Below are positions 26,824 through 34,404 of a stretch of 64,000 bases of DNA, piece by piece. A model generated the notes under the pieces. The model had not been told where the DNA came from. It made no database searches and was given only the letters and a program-made list of their open reading frames with translations. Position numbers and translations under genes: made by a program. How positions within the stretch are numbered: position 1 is the first letter of the stretch; each line of letters starts with the position of its first letter. The stretch is taken from assembly GCF_021764745.1 (NCBI RefSeq), contig NZ_JAETXX010000010.1, positions 62,001 through 126,000 of the forward strand, read 5' to 3'. The stretch comes from Joostella atrarenae (GTDB lineage: Bacteria; Bacteroidota; Bacteroidia; Flavobacteriales; Flavobacteriaceae).

Positions 26824-28207
26824 AAAATATACATATTACGATTTTACATTAAGCCTTTGTCCAGAGTGTTTAAAACGTGTGGATGCTAAAATTGTATTTG
26901 AAGACGAAAATGTATACATGCTCAAGCGATGTAGAGAACACGGTTCTTCAAAAGTGCTAATAGCTGATGATATTCCATATTATAAAAACTTACGGAATTA
27001 TAATAAACCTTCAGAAACACCTTATAAATTCAATACAAAAACAGATTACGGGTGTCCTTATGACTGTGGCTTATGTCCAGATCATGAACAGCATTCTTGC
27101 TTAACTATTGTAGAAGTTACAGATCGGTGTAACTTAACTTGTCCAACGTGTTATGCAGGCTCTTCACCCACTTATGGAAGACACAGAACACTGGATGAAG
27201 TAAAAAAAATGTTGGATGCTGTTGTAGCTAATGAGAAAAATCCAGATGTAGTTCAAATAAGTGGAGGCGAACCTACTATCCATCCAGATTTTTTTGAAAT
27301 TATGGATTATGCAAAATCTTTACCTATCCGTCATTTAATGCTGAATACAAATGGATTGAGGATTGCTAAGGAAAAAGAATTCGCTAAGCGCTTAAAAGAA
27401 TACACTCCAGACTTTGAAATTTACCTTCAATTCGATTCTTTCGATGACGAAGTGCTAAAGGAAATGCGAGGAGCAACGCTAAGTAGTATACGCAAGCAAG
27501 CTATTGAAAACCTTAATGAGCTGAATCTTTCTACAACATTAGTTGTAACACTTCAGAAGGGATTAAATGATGGAGAAGTTGGAGATATTATAGATTATGC
27601 TTTGAAACAAAAATGTGTAAGAGGAGTTACCTTTCAACCTACGCAGATCGCAGGAAGGTTGGAGAACTTTAACTTAGAAAAAGATAGAATTACACTTACG
27701 GAAGTGCGTAGAAAAATTTTAGAGCAAACAGATGTTTTTAATGAAGATGATATTCTTCCTGTTCCATGCAATCCAGATGCTTTGGCAATGGGGTATGCGT
27801 TAAAGCTAGATGGAGAGGTTTTTCCTTTAACGCGCTATATAAATCCTGAAGATCTACTGAACAACAGTAAAAATACTATTGTTTATGAGCAAGATGAAAG
27901 CCTACAAGGTAAAATGATCGAACTTTTTAGTACAGGGAATTCTGTGGAAGTGGCTGAAGAGAATTTAAAATCGATTATGTGTTGTTTGCCAAATATAGAT
28001 GCTCCAAATTTAGGCTACGATAATCTATTTAGAGTTATAATCATGCAATTTATCGATGCTTATAATTTTGATGTCCGTGCGGTAAAAAAATCCTGTGTTC
28101 ATATTGTAAACAAAGATTACAAGATCATTCCTTTTGAGACAATGAATCTTTTTTATCGAGATGATAAAGTTGCTTATTTAAATGAACTTAAAAAAGAAAT
28201 GATATGA
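26813..28207 (+). CDS. Radical SAM protein resembling the MJ0619/Tes (tetraether synthase) family
   Basis: This 464-aa protein has an N-terminal rubredoxin-like piece with Cys16, Cys19 and Cys40 and 'REHG', then extra cysteines (81, 85, 88, 96) in 'YGCPYDCGLCPDHEQHSC'. The radical SAM cluster motif C-x3-C-x2-C is at Cys106, Cys110 and Cys113 ('CNLTCPTCYA'), with 'QISGGEPT' as the SAM-contact motif. C-terminal cysteines near 390, 391 and 428 ('CVHIVNKDYKIIPF') follow the layout I recall for MJ0619 and Tes, which carry auxiliary Fe-S clusters. One position near 320 ('PVPCNPDALA') lacks the second Cys expected in that family. Relatives methylate pterins or join lipid chains; the substrate here is unknown. 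Confidence 0.8.
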   Translation: MPTRKYTYYDFTLSLCPECLKRVDAKIVFEDENVYMLKRCREHGSSKVLIADDIPYYKNLRNYNKPSETPYKFNTKTDYGCPYDCGLCPDHEQHSCLTIVEVTDRCNLTCPTCYAGSSPTYGRHRTLDEVKKMLDAVVANEKNPDVVQISGGEPTIHPDFFEIMDYAKSLPIRHLMLNTNGLRIAKEKEFAKRLKEYTPDFEIYLQFDSFDDEVLKEMRGATLSSIRKQAIENLNELNLSTTLVVTLQKGLNDGEVGDIIDYALKQKCVRGVTFQPTQIAGRLENFNLEKDRITLTEVRRKILEQTDVFNEDDILPVPCNPDALAMGYALKLDGEVFPLTRYINPEDLLNNSKNTIVYEQDESLQGKMIELFSTGNSVEVAEENLKSIMCCLPNIDAPNLGYDNLFRVIIMQFIDAYNFDVRAVKKSCVHIVNKDYKIIPFETMNLFYRDDKVAYLNELKKEMI

Positions 28208-28401
28208 TATTTTTAGAAGGAAGTTATGATGGAATAGTAACATTCATTGCAATAATAATGTTTGGGCCTGCGATCCTTTTTTCCTTAATAGGGGGGGGCC
28301 TTCTGTATAAAAAGAAGAATAAACCAGCAAAAGTATTTTTTATACTTGCCGTTTTATACCTAATTGTTTCTTTGGGGACTTGTGGATTTTTAGTATCTTA
28401 A
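28204..28401 (+). CDS. Small two-helix membrane protein in the radical SAM operon
   Basis: This 65-aa protein starts inside the radical SAM stop region (ATGA overlap of 4 bp), which indicates translational coupling. Two hydrophobic helices (about 10-33 and 42-63) are separated by a basic loop 'KKKNKPAK'. No known domain was recognised. The coupling suggests a helper for the Lgt-like/radical SAM pair, perhaps anchoring the soluble enzyme to the membrane, but that is inference. A run of eight G bases at 28291-28298 lies within the gene and is a plausible slippage site. Confidence 0.65.
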   Translation: MIFLEGSYDGIVTFIAIIMFGPAILFSLIGGGLLYKKKNKPAKVFFILAVLYLIVSLGTCGFLVS

Positions 28402-28409
28402 TAAAAGCT

Positions 28410-29174
28410 TTAATTTTCTTTGATATAAATCTCTCTTACTTTTTTAAATAAATCTGAAGAATATACAAAATCGGTAACCGCTTCATTATCTGTCTTAAAG
28501 ATCTCTTTATTAGTGCCTTCCCATTCTTTTAATCCATTTTTTAAGAAAACGATTTTCTCACCAATCTCCATAACGGAGTTCATATCGTGGGTATTTATAA
28601 CGGTTGTAATTCCAAATTCCTGAGTGATCTCTTGGATTAATTGATCTATAACAATAGCCGTTTTTGGATCAAGACCAGAATTAGGCTCATCGCAAAAGAG
28701 ATATTTCGGGCGGTTTACAATAGCACGTGCAATAGCAACCCTTTTTTGCATACCCCCAGAAATTTCTGAAGGCAATTTGTTGTGTGCGTCGACTAAATTT
28801 ACTCTGGCTAATACCTCGTCTACACGATCGCTCATTTCATTTTTAGGAAATTTTGAGAACATCCGAAGCGGAAACATTACATTCTCTTGTACGGTCATAG
28901 AATCGAATAAGGCACTTCCTTGAAAAACCATTCCCATTTCTTGGCGTAAGCTAGTACGTTGGTCTTCATCTAAATTAGCGTAAATCCTTTCGTTGTATAT
29001 GATATTCCCTTCTTCTGGGTGATGTAATCCTAATAAGCATTTTAGAAAAACAGTTTTTCCAGAACCACTTTGCCCAATAATTAGGTTTGTTTTTCCTTTG
29101 TCAAAACAAGTAGAGATACCTTTTAATATTTCAGTATCACCAAACGATTTATGTATATTTTCAACTACAATCAT
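28410..29174 (-). CDS. ABC transporter ATP-binding protein, MlaF-like
   Basis: This 254-aa ATPase has Walker A 'GQSGSGKT', signature 'ISGGMQKRVAIARAI' (the 'GGM' variant typical of MlaF/TtgI), Walker B 'LFCDEP' and H-loop 'NTHDMNS'. It would power phospholipid movement between the inner and outer membranes together with the adjacent MlaE-like permease, 1 bp upstream. An MCE-domain partner (MlaD) is not next to it. Convergent with the radical SAM operon, with an 8-bp gap and no terminator. Confidence 0.93.
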   Translation of the reverse strand: MIVVENIHKSFGDTEILKGISTCFDKGKTNLIIGQSGSGKTVFLKCLLGLHHPEEGNIIYNERIYANLDEDQRTSLRQEMGMVFQGSALFDSMTVQENVMFPLRMFSKFPKNEMSDRVDEVLARVNLVDAHNKLPSEISGGMQKRVAIARAIVNRPKYLFCDEPNSGLDPKTAIVIDQLIQEITQEFGITTVINTHDMNSVMEIGEKIVFLKNGLKEWEGTNKEIFKTDNEAVTDFVYSSDLFKKVREIYIKEN

Positions 29175-29175
29175 T

Positions 29176-29913
29176 TTATCCTAATAACATTTGGGTTAAT
29201 AAATAATTGGCAACAATAATGGCAACACTCGTCCAAACAAAAGAAGATGTACTTGCCTTTCCTACTTCTAAAGCTCCGCCTTTCATATAAAAACCATAAA
29301 AAGATGGTATGGTTGCAAGAATAAATGCAAAAACCGAAGTTTTTACAAATGCATAAACTACATGGTACGTATTAAAGTCATCTTGTAGTCCTCTAATAAA
29401 TTCTGCACTCGTGCTATAACCTCCAAATACAACTGCAGACCAACCACCTAGAATCCCCATGTACATAGCAATAGCGATTACAAAAGGATAAAGCATAAGG
29501 GCGATTATCTTTGGAAAAACCAAGTAGTTTAAAGAATTAACACCCATAACTTCTAGCGCATCTATTTGCTCTGTTACTCGCATGGTTCCGATACTAGACG
29601 TAATGTAAGAACCTACTTTTCCAGCCATAATAATGGATGTAAACGTAGGTGCAAATTCTAATATTACCGATTGCCTAGTTGTAAATCCTATTAAATATTT
29701 AGGAATTAAAGGGTTGTCAATATTTAATGCTGTTTGTATAGCAACAACACCTCCAATAAAGAAAGAAATAAAAATAATGATTCCTAACGAGCCATAAATA
29801 AGGTCATCAATTTCTTTAAAAATAAGCTTTTTCAGCATAGACCATTTTGTAGCCCTACTAAAAACTTCTTTTAACATTAAAAAGTACCGACCAATATTTT
29901 CTATGTATATCAT
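29176..29913 (-). CDS. ABC transporter permease, MlaE family
   Basis: This 245-aa inner-membrane protein has about five to six helices and the MlaE signature 'LEFAPTFTSIIMAGKVGS' followed by 'EIDALEVMG'-like 'EQIDALEVMGVNSLNYLVFPK' (near 120-140). It acts with the downstream MlaF-like ATPase in retrograde or anterograde phospholipid transport. The start at 29913 ('MIYIENIGRYFLML') matches family layout, and its -7 box ends only 4 bp upstream. The mRNA may therefore be leaderless or nearly so. Confidence 0.92.
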   Translation of the reverse strand: MIYIENIGRYFLMLKEVFSRATKWSMLKKLIFKEIDDLIYGSLGIIIFISFFIGGVVAIQTALNIDNPLIPKYLIGFTTRQSVILEFAPTFTSIIMAGKVGSYITSSIGTMRVTEQIDALEVMGVNSLNYLVFPKIIALMLYPFVIAIAMYMGILGGWSAVVFGGYSTSAEFIRGLQDDFNTYHVVYAFVKTSVFAFILATIPSFYGFYMKGGALEVGKASTSSFVWTSVAIIVANYLLTQMLLG

Positions 29914-29917
29914 GTAT

Positions 29918-29925
29918 CAAAAATA
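29918..29925 (-). promoter_or_regulatory. Promoter -7 element of the mlaEF-like operon
   Basis: The minus strand reads TATTTTTG, an exact TANNTTTG match, ending 4 bp from the start codon. If used, transcription begins at or beside the ATG. Confidence 0.5.
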
Positions 29926-29998
29926 GAACAGCTAAAGTAAAAAAATAAAATTACATCTCTTTTAACCTAGATTTAAAGTTCTAAATATTTTAAATCTG

Positions 29999-30006
29999 TA
30001 ATTTTG
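29999..30006 (+). promoter_or_regulatory. Promoter -7 element of pafA
   Basis: TAATTTTG matches TANNTTTG exactly. It overlaps an in-frame TTG (30004), which rules that codon out as start and favours the ATG at 30025, 18 bp downstream. Confidence 0.6.
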
Positions 30007-30024
30007 TGGAAAATGTATTTTAAA

Positions 30025-31671
30025 ATGAAAAACGTCCTTATAGCAGGTTTGCTATTTTTTAGTGTTGTTGGACTTAAAGCTCAACAGAAATCCGAAAAAG
30101 AACCCTTTACAAGACCAAAATTAGTTGTAGGTATTGTTGTGGATCAGATGCGATACGATTATTTAGTGCGCTTCTATGATAAATACGGAGATGATGGTTT
30201 TAAGAGAATGATAAACGAAGGTTTTAATTGTAAGAATAATCATTTCAATTATATCCCTACTAAAACTGCCGCTGGTCATGCTTCTGTTTACACGGGAACT
30301 ACGCCAAAAACACACGGTATAATTGGGAATGATTGGTATGATAAAAATGAAGATAGATCTGTTTATTGTACCGAAGATGAAACTGTAAATTCATTAGGAA
30401 CGGTTACAGATGCTGGAAAAATGTCTCCTCGAAGAATGGTTTCTAGTACAATGACAGACCAGTTAAAATTAGCTACTGCTTCTCAAGGAAAAGTGATTGG
30501 TGTTTCTCTAAAAGATAGAGGTTCTATTTTGCCAGCAGGTCATGCAGCAGATGGTGCATATTGGTTTCAAGGTAAAGATGAAGGACATTGGGTAACCAGT
30601 ACTTATTATATGGATGCGCTTCCTAATTGGGTAGAGAAATTCAATAAATCTGATGCTGCAGAAAAATATAAAAAAGTATGGAATCCACTTTACGATATAG
30701 ATACTTACACAGAAAGTATTGCAGACAACAATGATTTCGAACAGTATTTTAAAGGAGAAGAAGCTCCAGTTTTTCCTCATGACCTTCCAAAATTATGGGA
30801 TGATAACGGGAAATTCGACTTGTTAAAAGGAGTGCCTTTTGGTAATTCTCTAACTGTAGATTTTGCTGAAGCTGCTATAAAAGGTGAAAACCTTGGGGCA
30901 GATAAGATTACAGATTTCATAGCAGTTAGCTTTTCGGCTACCGATTATGTTGGGCATCGTTTTGGAGTGAGTGCAAAAGAAACAGAAGATACTTACTTAA
31001 GATTAGATAAGGATTTAGGGAGACTTTTTACTTTTTTAGATAAAGAAGTAGGAAAGGGAACATACACTGTTTTCTTAACTTCCGACCATGCTGCTGTAGA
31101 AGTGCCGAGTTATTTAGAAGCTGAAAATATTCCAGGTGGGAATTTCAGCAAGAAAGAGTTTTACACCCCATTAAATGCATTTTTAAACACTAAGTTTGGA
31201 AGTGATAAGTTGATAAAGAATTTCTCTAATGAGCAGCTTTTCCTAGATCAAGAGCTTATAAAAAAATTAGGTCTTACTTCAGAAGAGGTTGAGAATGCTA
31301 TTGTAGGGGAAGTAAAAAATTACAAGAACGTAGCTGAAGCTTATACAGGGACTTCAATGAGAAATCAAGAGTTCACAAAAGGGCAGGCAAGTAGGCTTCA
31401 AATGGGGTATAACTTCAATAGATCTGGAGATGTGCTCCTAGCTTTGAGTCCAGGATATATTAATTCTACTTCGCGTAAAGGAACCACTCACGGAACTGGT
31501 TACGCTTACGATACACATGCGCCATTGTTATTTTTTGGTCAGGGAATAAATCATGGGCAAACGGTTAAACGCACTGAGATTCCAGATATAGCAAATACCA
31601 TTTGTTCGTTATTGGGAATTACATTTCCTAGCGGTAAAAGTGGAGAGCCAATTCCAGAGGTTATACAATAA
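30025..31671 (+). CDS. pafA: PafA-type alkaline phosphatase
   Basis: This 548-aa secreted phosphomonoesterase of the alkaline phosphatase superfamily releases phosphate in the periplasm. The signal peptide is 1-19 ('VVGLKAQQ'). Active-site features are Asp40 in 'VVDQMR', nucleophile Thr81 in 'PTKTAAGHAS', Asn102 in 'GNDWY', 'SLKDRGS' with the Lys and Arg that bind phosphate, and the metal ligands in 'SATDYVGH', 'TSDHAAVE' and 'YDTHAPL'. All the PafA residues I know are kept, so it should be active. The ATG at 30025 was chosen because it starts a standard signal peptide and the -7 box covers upstream candidates. Confidence 0.93.
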   Translation: MKNVLIAGLLFFSVVGLKAQQKSEKEPFTRPKLVVGIVVDQMRYDYLVRFYDKYGDDGFKRMINEGFNCKNNHFNYIPTKTAAGHASVYTGTTPKTHGIIGNDWYDKNEDRSVYCTEDETVNSLGTVTDAGKMSPRRMVSSTMTDQLKLATASQGKVIGVSLKDRGSILPAGHAADGAYWFQGKDEGHWVTSTYYMDALPNWVEKFNKSDAAEKYKKVWNPLYDIDTYTESIADNNDFEQYFKGEEAPVFPHDLPKLWDDNGKFDLLKGVPFGNSLTVDFAEAAIKGENLGADKITDFIAVSFSATDYVGHRFGVSAKETEDTYLRLDKDLGRLFTFLDKEVGKGTYTVFLTSDHAAVEVPSYLEAENIPGGNFSKKEFYTPLNAFLNTKFGSDKLIKNFSNEQLFLDQELIKKLGLTSEEVENAIVGEVKNYKNVAEAYTGTSMRNQEFTKGQASRLQMGYNFNRSGDVLLALSPGYINSTSRKGTTHGTGYAYDTHAPLLFFGQGINHGQTVKRTEIPDIANTICSLLGITFPSGKSGEPIPEVIQ

Positions 31672-31711
31672 TTTCTTTAGGAGCGATATCCTGCTTTACG
31701 CTATATCTTTT

Positions 31712-31758
31712 AAAAAAAACAGCCTTCTTTTGCGAAACAAAAGAAGGCTGTTTTTTTT
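31712..31758. terminator. Strong bidirectional terminator between pafA and the GT2 gene
   Basis: A perfect long stem AAAACAGCCTTCTTTTG / CAAAAGAAGGCTGTTTT with a tiny loop, with A and T runs on both sides, ends both convergent units. Confidence 0.93.
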
Positions 31759-31782
31759 AAAAGGATGCCGCTTCAATCAGGG

Positions 31783-32634
31783 CTAAAAAAGTTTTCTTTT
31801 AATGTTTTTTATCCGATATGCTCTAATAAAATCACCTTCTTCTTCAGAAACTAAAAAAGGGGTGTTATTCTTTTTAGCATTCATAAAGCCTTTCATATTA
31901 TCTATAAAAGTCTGAAGTTTATTTTGCTTTAAAGCCATTTTTGCAGAAGCGATAGCGGTAATTAAGAAACCGTATCGCATAGTGTACATTGCTTTCCCTT
32001 GTAGGAGCTTCGCTTTTTTATTGTATGATTTTCCTGTAGGGCGTAAATGTTTTACTTTAAGACCGTCACTTGTTTGTGTAGAAAAGCCATGATATTTACA
32101 AAGGAGTTCATCTACCGTATCCCATCCCATTGCTATTTTTAGACCGCCAATAGCTTTAAAACAAGTTTTGGTATAGGCTTTAAAAGCACCGCGAACATGA
32201 TTTTTGTCCATCGGATGATTAAGTGTCCATTCTTCAGTTTCATTTTTTTCATAAACAAAACCTCCAGCAATACCTATCTTATTATCTTCTTGGAAGATAG
32301 CAGCAATCGTTTTGAAATAATTTTCAGGAAGAATAAGGTCGGCGTCTAATTTTACAATGAAGTCATAATTATCGTCTAGCTTTTCAAGTCCTTTGTTGAA
32401 GGCGTTCACAACTTTACTTCCAGGCATGTGTTCTGAGGAAGAAACTAAATTTAGCTTTTCTATAAAATTGTATTCAGCAGTAAAAGAATCTATAATGTTT
32501 TCTGTAGTATCAGATGAATTGTCATTTACTACAATCACCTTTTTTGGGAGTAATGTTTGCTGGGTTAAGCTATTTAAAGTTAGCGCTATAAAGGCCTCTT
32601 CGTTGTGTGCTGGGATAACAACATAATATTCCAT
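31783..32634 (-). CDS. Family 2 glycosyltransferase
   Basis: This 283-aa GT-A fold protein starts 'MEYYVVIPAHNEEAFI', with 'VVNDNSSD' (nucleotide-binding Asp), 'FIVKLDADLILPENYF' (metal-binding D-x-D at 'DAD') and 'GAFKAYTKTCFKAIGGL'. There are no obvious membrane helices. An ATG at 32673 is also in frame but overlaps the upstream gene by 26 bp; the ATG at 32634 gives a normal GT2 start and a 13-bp gap. It is the last gene of the KAS III/methyltransferase/GT2 unit. Donor and acceptor sugars are unknown; joint action on a lipid-linked product is plausible. Confidence 0.85.
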   Translation of the reverse strand: MEYYVVIPAHNEEAFIALTLNSLTQQTLLPKKVIVVNDNSSDTTENIIDSFTAEYNFIEKLNLVSSSEHMPGSKVVNAFNKGLEKLDDNYDFIVKLDADLILPENYFKTIAAIFQEDNKIGIAGGFVYEKNETEEWTLNHPMDKNHVRGAFKAYTKTCFKAIGGLKIAMGWDTVDELLCKYHGFSTQTSDGLKVKHLRPTGKSYNKKAKLLQGKAMYTMRYGFLITAIASAKMALKQNKLQTFIDNMKGFMNAKKNNTPFLVSEEEGDFIRAYRIKNIKRKLF

Positions 32635-32647
32635 AGCGCCAAATATA

Positions 32648-33172
32648 TTATTGCTTTCTTTCCGCATAGACAATATAATACCTCGGAGTAAAAGTGCGTA
32701 GTAAAGGTCTAAGTCCTATTTTCTTAACAGGATTTGTCCATTTATCACGACTTTTAATTTCCCAACCAGCTTTTTCTAAAAGCCAATCGAATTGCCAATC
32801 TTCAAACTCATGATAATGTCTGTCCCACATATCAGTTTTACTTCTATAAGCAGGAGAAAACCACAATTTTAACGGAACAGAAGCAACTAATTTATCAGCC
32901 TTTATGTTTTTAAGCACATTATAAGGAGCAATAAGGTGTTCGAAAATTTCGAAGGCAGTAACTACAGAAGCGTCAGAATTTAAAACAGTATTGAAATCAT
33001 TATCTAAATCTTCACCTCCTGTATTTTCTACTTCATAGCCACGAGATTGCATAATCTCACTAAAGGGGTTTTTAACCCCTAAGTCTAAGATATTTGCAGG
33101 TTTGTTAATAGAAGATTCTAGAAATTCTATTGTTTTTTTATAGCGTTTGTTTGGAAAGCTATTTTCGTACAT
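32648..33172 (-). CDS. Class I SAM-dependent methyltransferase-like protein
   Basis: This 174-aa protein has 'NILDLGVKNPFSEIM' at the SAM motif I position, 'VVTAFEIFEHL' as motif IV and 'GWEIKSRDKWTNP' near the C-terminus. Motif I lacks the usual GxGxG, as in several Methyltransf_11/23 proteins. The ATG at 33172 was chosen because it lies 1 bp after the KAS III stop; the earlier ATG (33196) would overlap it. It is flanked by KAS III and GT2 genes on the same strand, so it probably methylates a product of that pathway. Confidence 0.75.
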   Translation of the reverse strand: MYENSFPNKRYKKTIEFLESSINKPANILDLGVKNPFSEIMQSRGYEVENTGGEDLDNDFNTVLNSDASVVTAFEIFEHLIAPYNVLKNIKADKLVASVPLKLWFSPAYRSKTDMWDRHYHEFEDWQFDWLLEKAGWEIKSRDKWTNPVKKIGLRPLLRTFTPRYYIVYAERKQ

Positions 33173-33173
33173 A

Positions 33174-34232
33174 TTATATTTTATAAACGAGCGCATTTAT
33201 ATTCATACCAGCGCCAACGCTTGCAAATATAACAACATCTCCTTTATGTACTTCCTGATTTTTCACCATTCCTTTTTTTACAGAATCAAATAACGTAGGA
33301 ATCGTAGCTACAGAGCTGTTTCCTAGTTCTTGAATAGTCATAGGCATGATGCCTTCAGGAATTGTTTTATCATATAATTTATAAAAACGCTGTAAGATAG
33401 CTTCATCCATTTTTTCGTTCGCCTGATGGATAAAAACTTTTTTCATATCATCAATACCATATCCACTTTTATCCAGACACTCCTTCATTGCTTTTGGAAC
33501 GTGGGTTACAGCAAATTCGTAGATCTTGCGACCATACATTTTTATGTATTTCGTGTCTTGATCTGCATCTTTGTTATAAGAACATCCGTTAAAAAGATAG
33601 TAAGCCTCATCATGCGCATGAGTAGCAGAAAGATGAGATTTTATTCCGCCTTCCTCTTCGGTAGCTTCAATGATTGTAGCGCCAGCACCATCAGAATAAA
33701 TCATAGAATCTCTATCGTGATCATCTACAACTCTAGAAAGTGTTTCTGCTCCGATAACAAGGCATCTTTTTGCTATTCCAGCTTTTATAAAAGCATGTGC
33801 TTGTACAACGCCTTCAATCCAACCAGGACATCCAAAAAGAACATCATAACCAACACATCTTGGATTTTTTATTTTAAGCGAATGCTTCACTCTAGAAGCA
33901 ATACTCGGAACCATATCCGATTGGATAGTTCCTTTTTTGATATCGCCAAAATTGTGAGCAACAATGATATAATCTATAGTTTCTTTATCTATTTTAGCGT
34001 CTTCAATAGCCTTTTCAGCAGCAAAAAATGCAATATCTGAAGTTGTGTATTGGTCGTTAACATACCTCCTTTGTTCAATTCCGGTTATGGCTTTGAACTT
34101 TTGTATGATAACTTCATTAGCGTGCTTAAAGGGACTCCCGTCGGCATTTAAAAATTCATGCTTCGAGAATGAGCTGTTAGCAGTCACTTGAGATGGAATA
34201 TAGCTTCCTGTTCCCGTAATCTTTATATTCAT
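33174..34232 (-). CDS. KAS III / FabH-like 3-oxoacyl-ACP synthase
   Basis: This 352-aa thiolase-fold enzyme has the catalytic triad Cys135 ('DVLFGCPGW'), His269 ('FIHQAN') and Asn305 ('LGNSSVATIP'), all present. FabH has a 'xxAACAGF' setting for its Cys, so 'LFGCPGW' marks a different subgroup, nearer to OleA- or DarB-like condensing enzymes than to housekeeping FabH. It probably performs a Claisen condensation with an acyl-CoA or acyl-ACP to start a special lipid or pigment. It leads the operon with the methyltransferase and GT2. No ketoreductase or acyl carrier protein is adjacent. Confidence 0.85.
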   Translation of the reverse strand: MNIKITGTGSYIPSQVTANSSFSKHEFLNADGSPFKHANEVIIQKFKAITGIEQRRYVNDQYTTSDIAFFAAEKAIEDAKIDKETIDYIIVAHNFGDIKKGTIQSDMVPSIASRVKHSLKIKNPRCVGYDVLFGCPGWIEGVVQAHAFIKAGIAKRCLVIGAETLSRVVDDHDRDSMIYSDGAGATIIEATEEEGGIKSHLSATHAHDEAYYLFNGCSYNKDADQDTKYIKMYGRKIYEFAVTHVPKAMKECLDKSGYGIDDMKKVFIHQANEKMDEAILQRFYKLYDKTIPEGIMPMTIQELGNSSVATIPTLFDSVKKGMVKNQEVHKGDVVIFASVGAGMNINALVYKI

Positions 34233-34248
34233 TGAGAGTCAATTTTGC

Positions 34249-34256
34249 CAAAGGTA
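34249..34256 (-). promoter_or_regulatory. Promoter -7 element of the KAS III operon
   Basis: The minus strand reads TACCTTTG, an exact TANNTTTG match, 17 bp before the start. In the -33 position lies the palindrome at 34276-34289. Confidence 0.55.
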
Positions 34257-34275
34257 CGATTATATACATAATATG

Positions 34276-34289
34276 TTATGCATGCATAA
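34276..34289. promoter_or_regulatory. Perfect 14-bp palindrome, candidate operator
   Basis: TTATGCATGCATAA is self-complementary. It begins 19 bp upstream of the -7 box of the KAS III operon, i.e. over the place of the -33 element, so a bound dimeric regulator would affect that promoter. No regulator gene lies nearby. Confidence 0.45.
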
Positions 34290-34345
34290 TTTATTTTACG
34301 ATGCCCAACGTAAGTTTTTTTAAGCTTACTAGCTGGTTTTAAAAT

Positions 34346-34376
34346 AAAAAGCCCTTCAAGTTAATGAAAGGCTTTT
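34346..34376 (-). terminator. Terminator of gcvP
   Basis: Stem AAAAAGCCCTTCA / TGAAAGGCTTTT with one C/A mismatch and a 6-nt loop, A and T runs on both sides, lies about 30 bp past the gcvP stop. Confidence 0.8.
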
Positions 34377-34404
34377 AAATATTCATAGTGTTTATACACT
34401 TTTT

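Noticed and set aside
33426-34040. Long open frame (204 codons) on the plus strand opposite the KAS III gene
   Set aside because: It lies entirely antisense to a gene with an intact catalytic triad; the Ser/Phe/Cys-rich translation has no recognisable domain.
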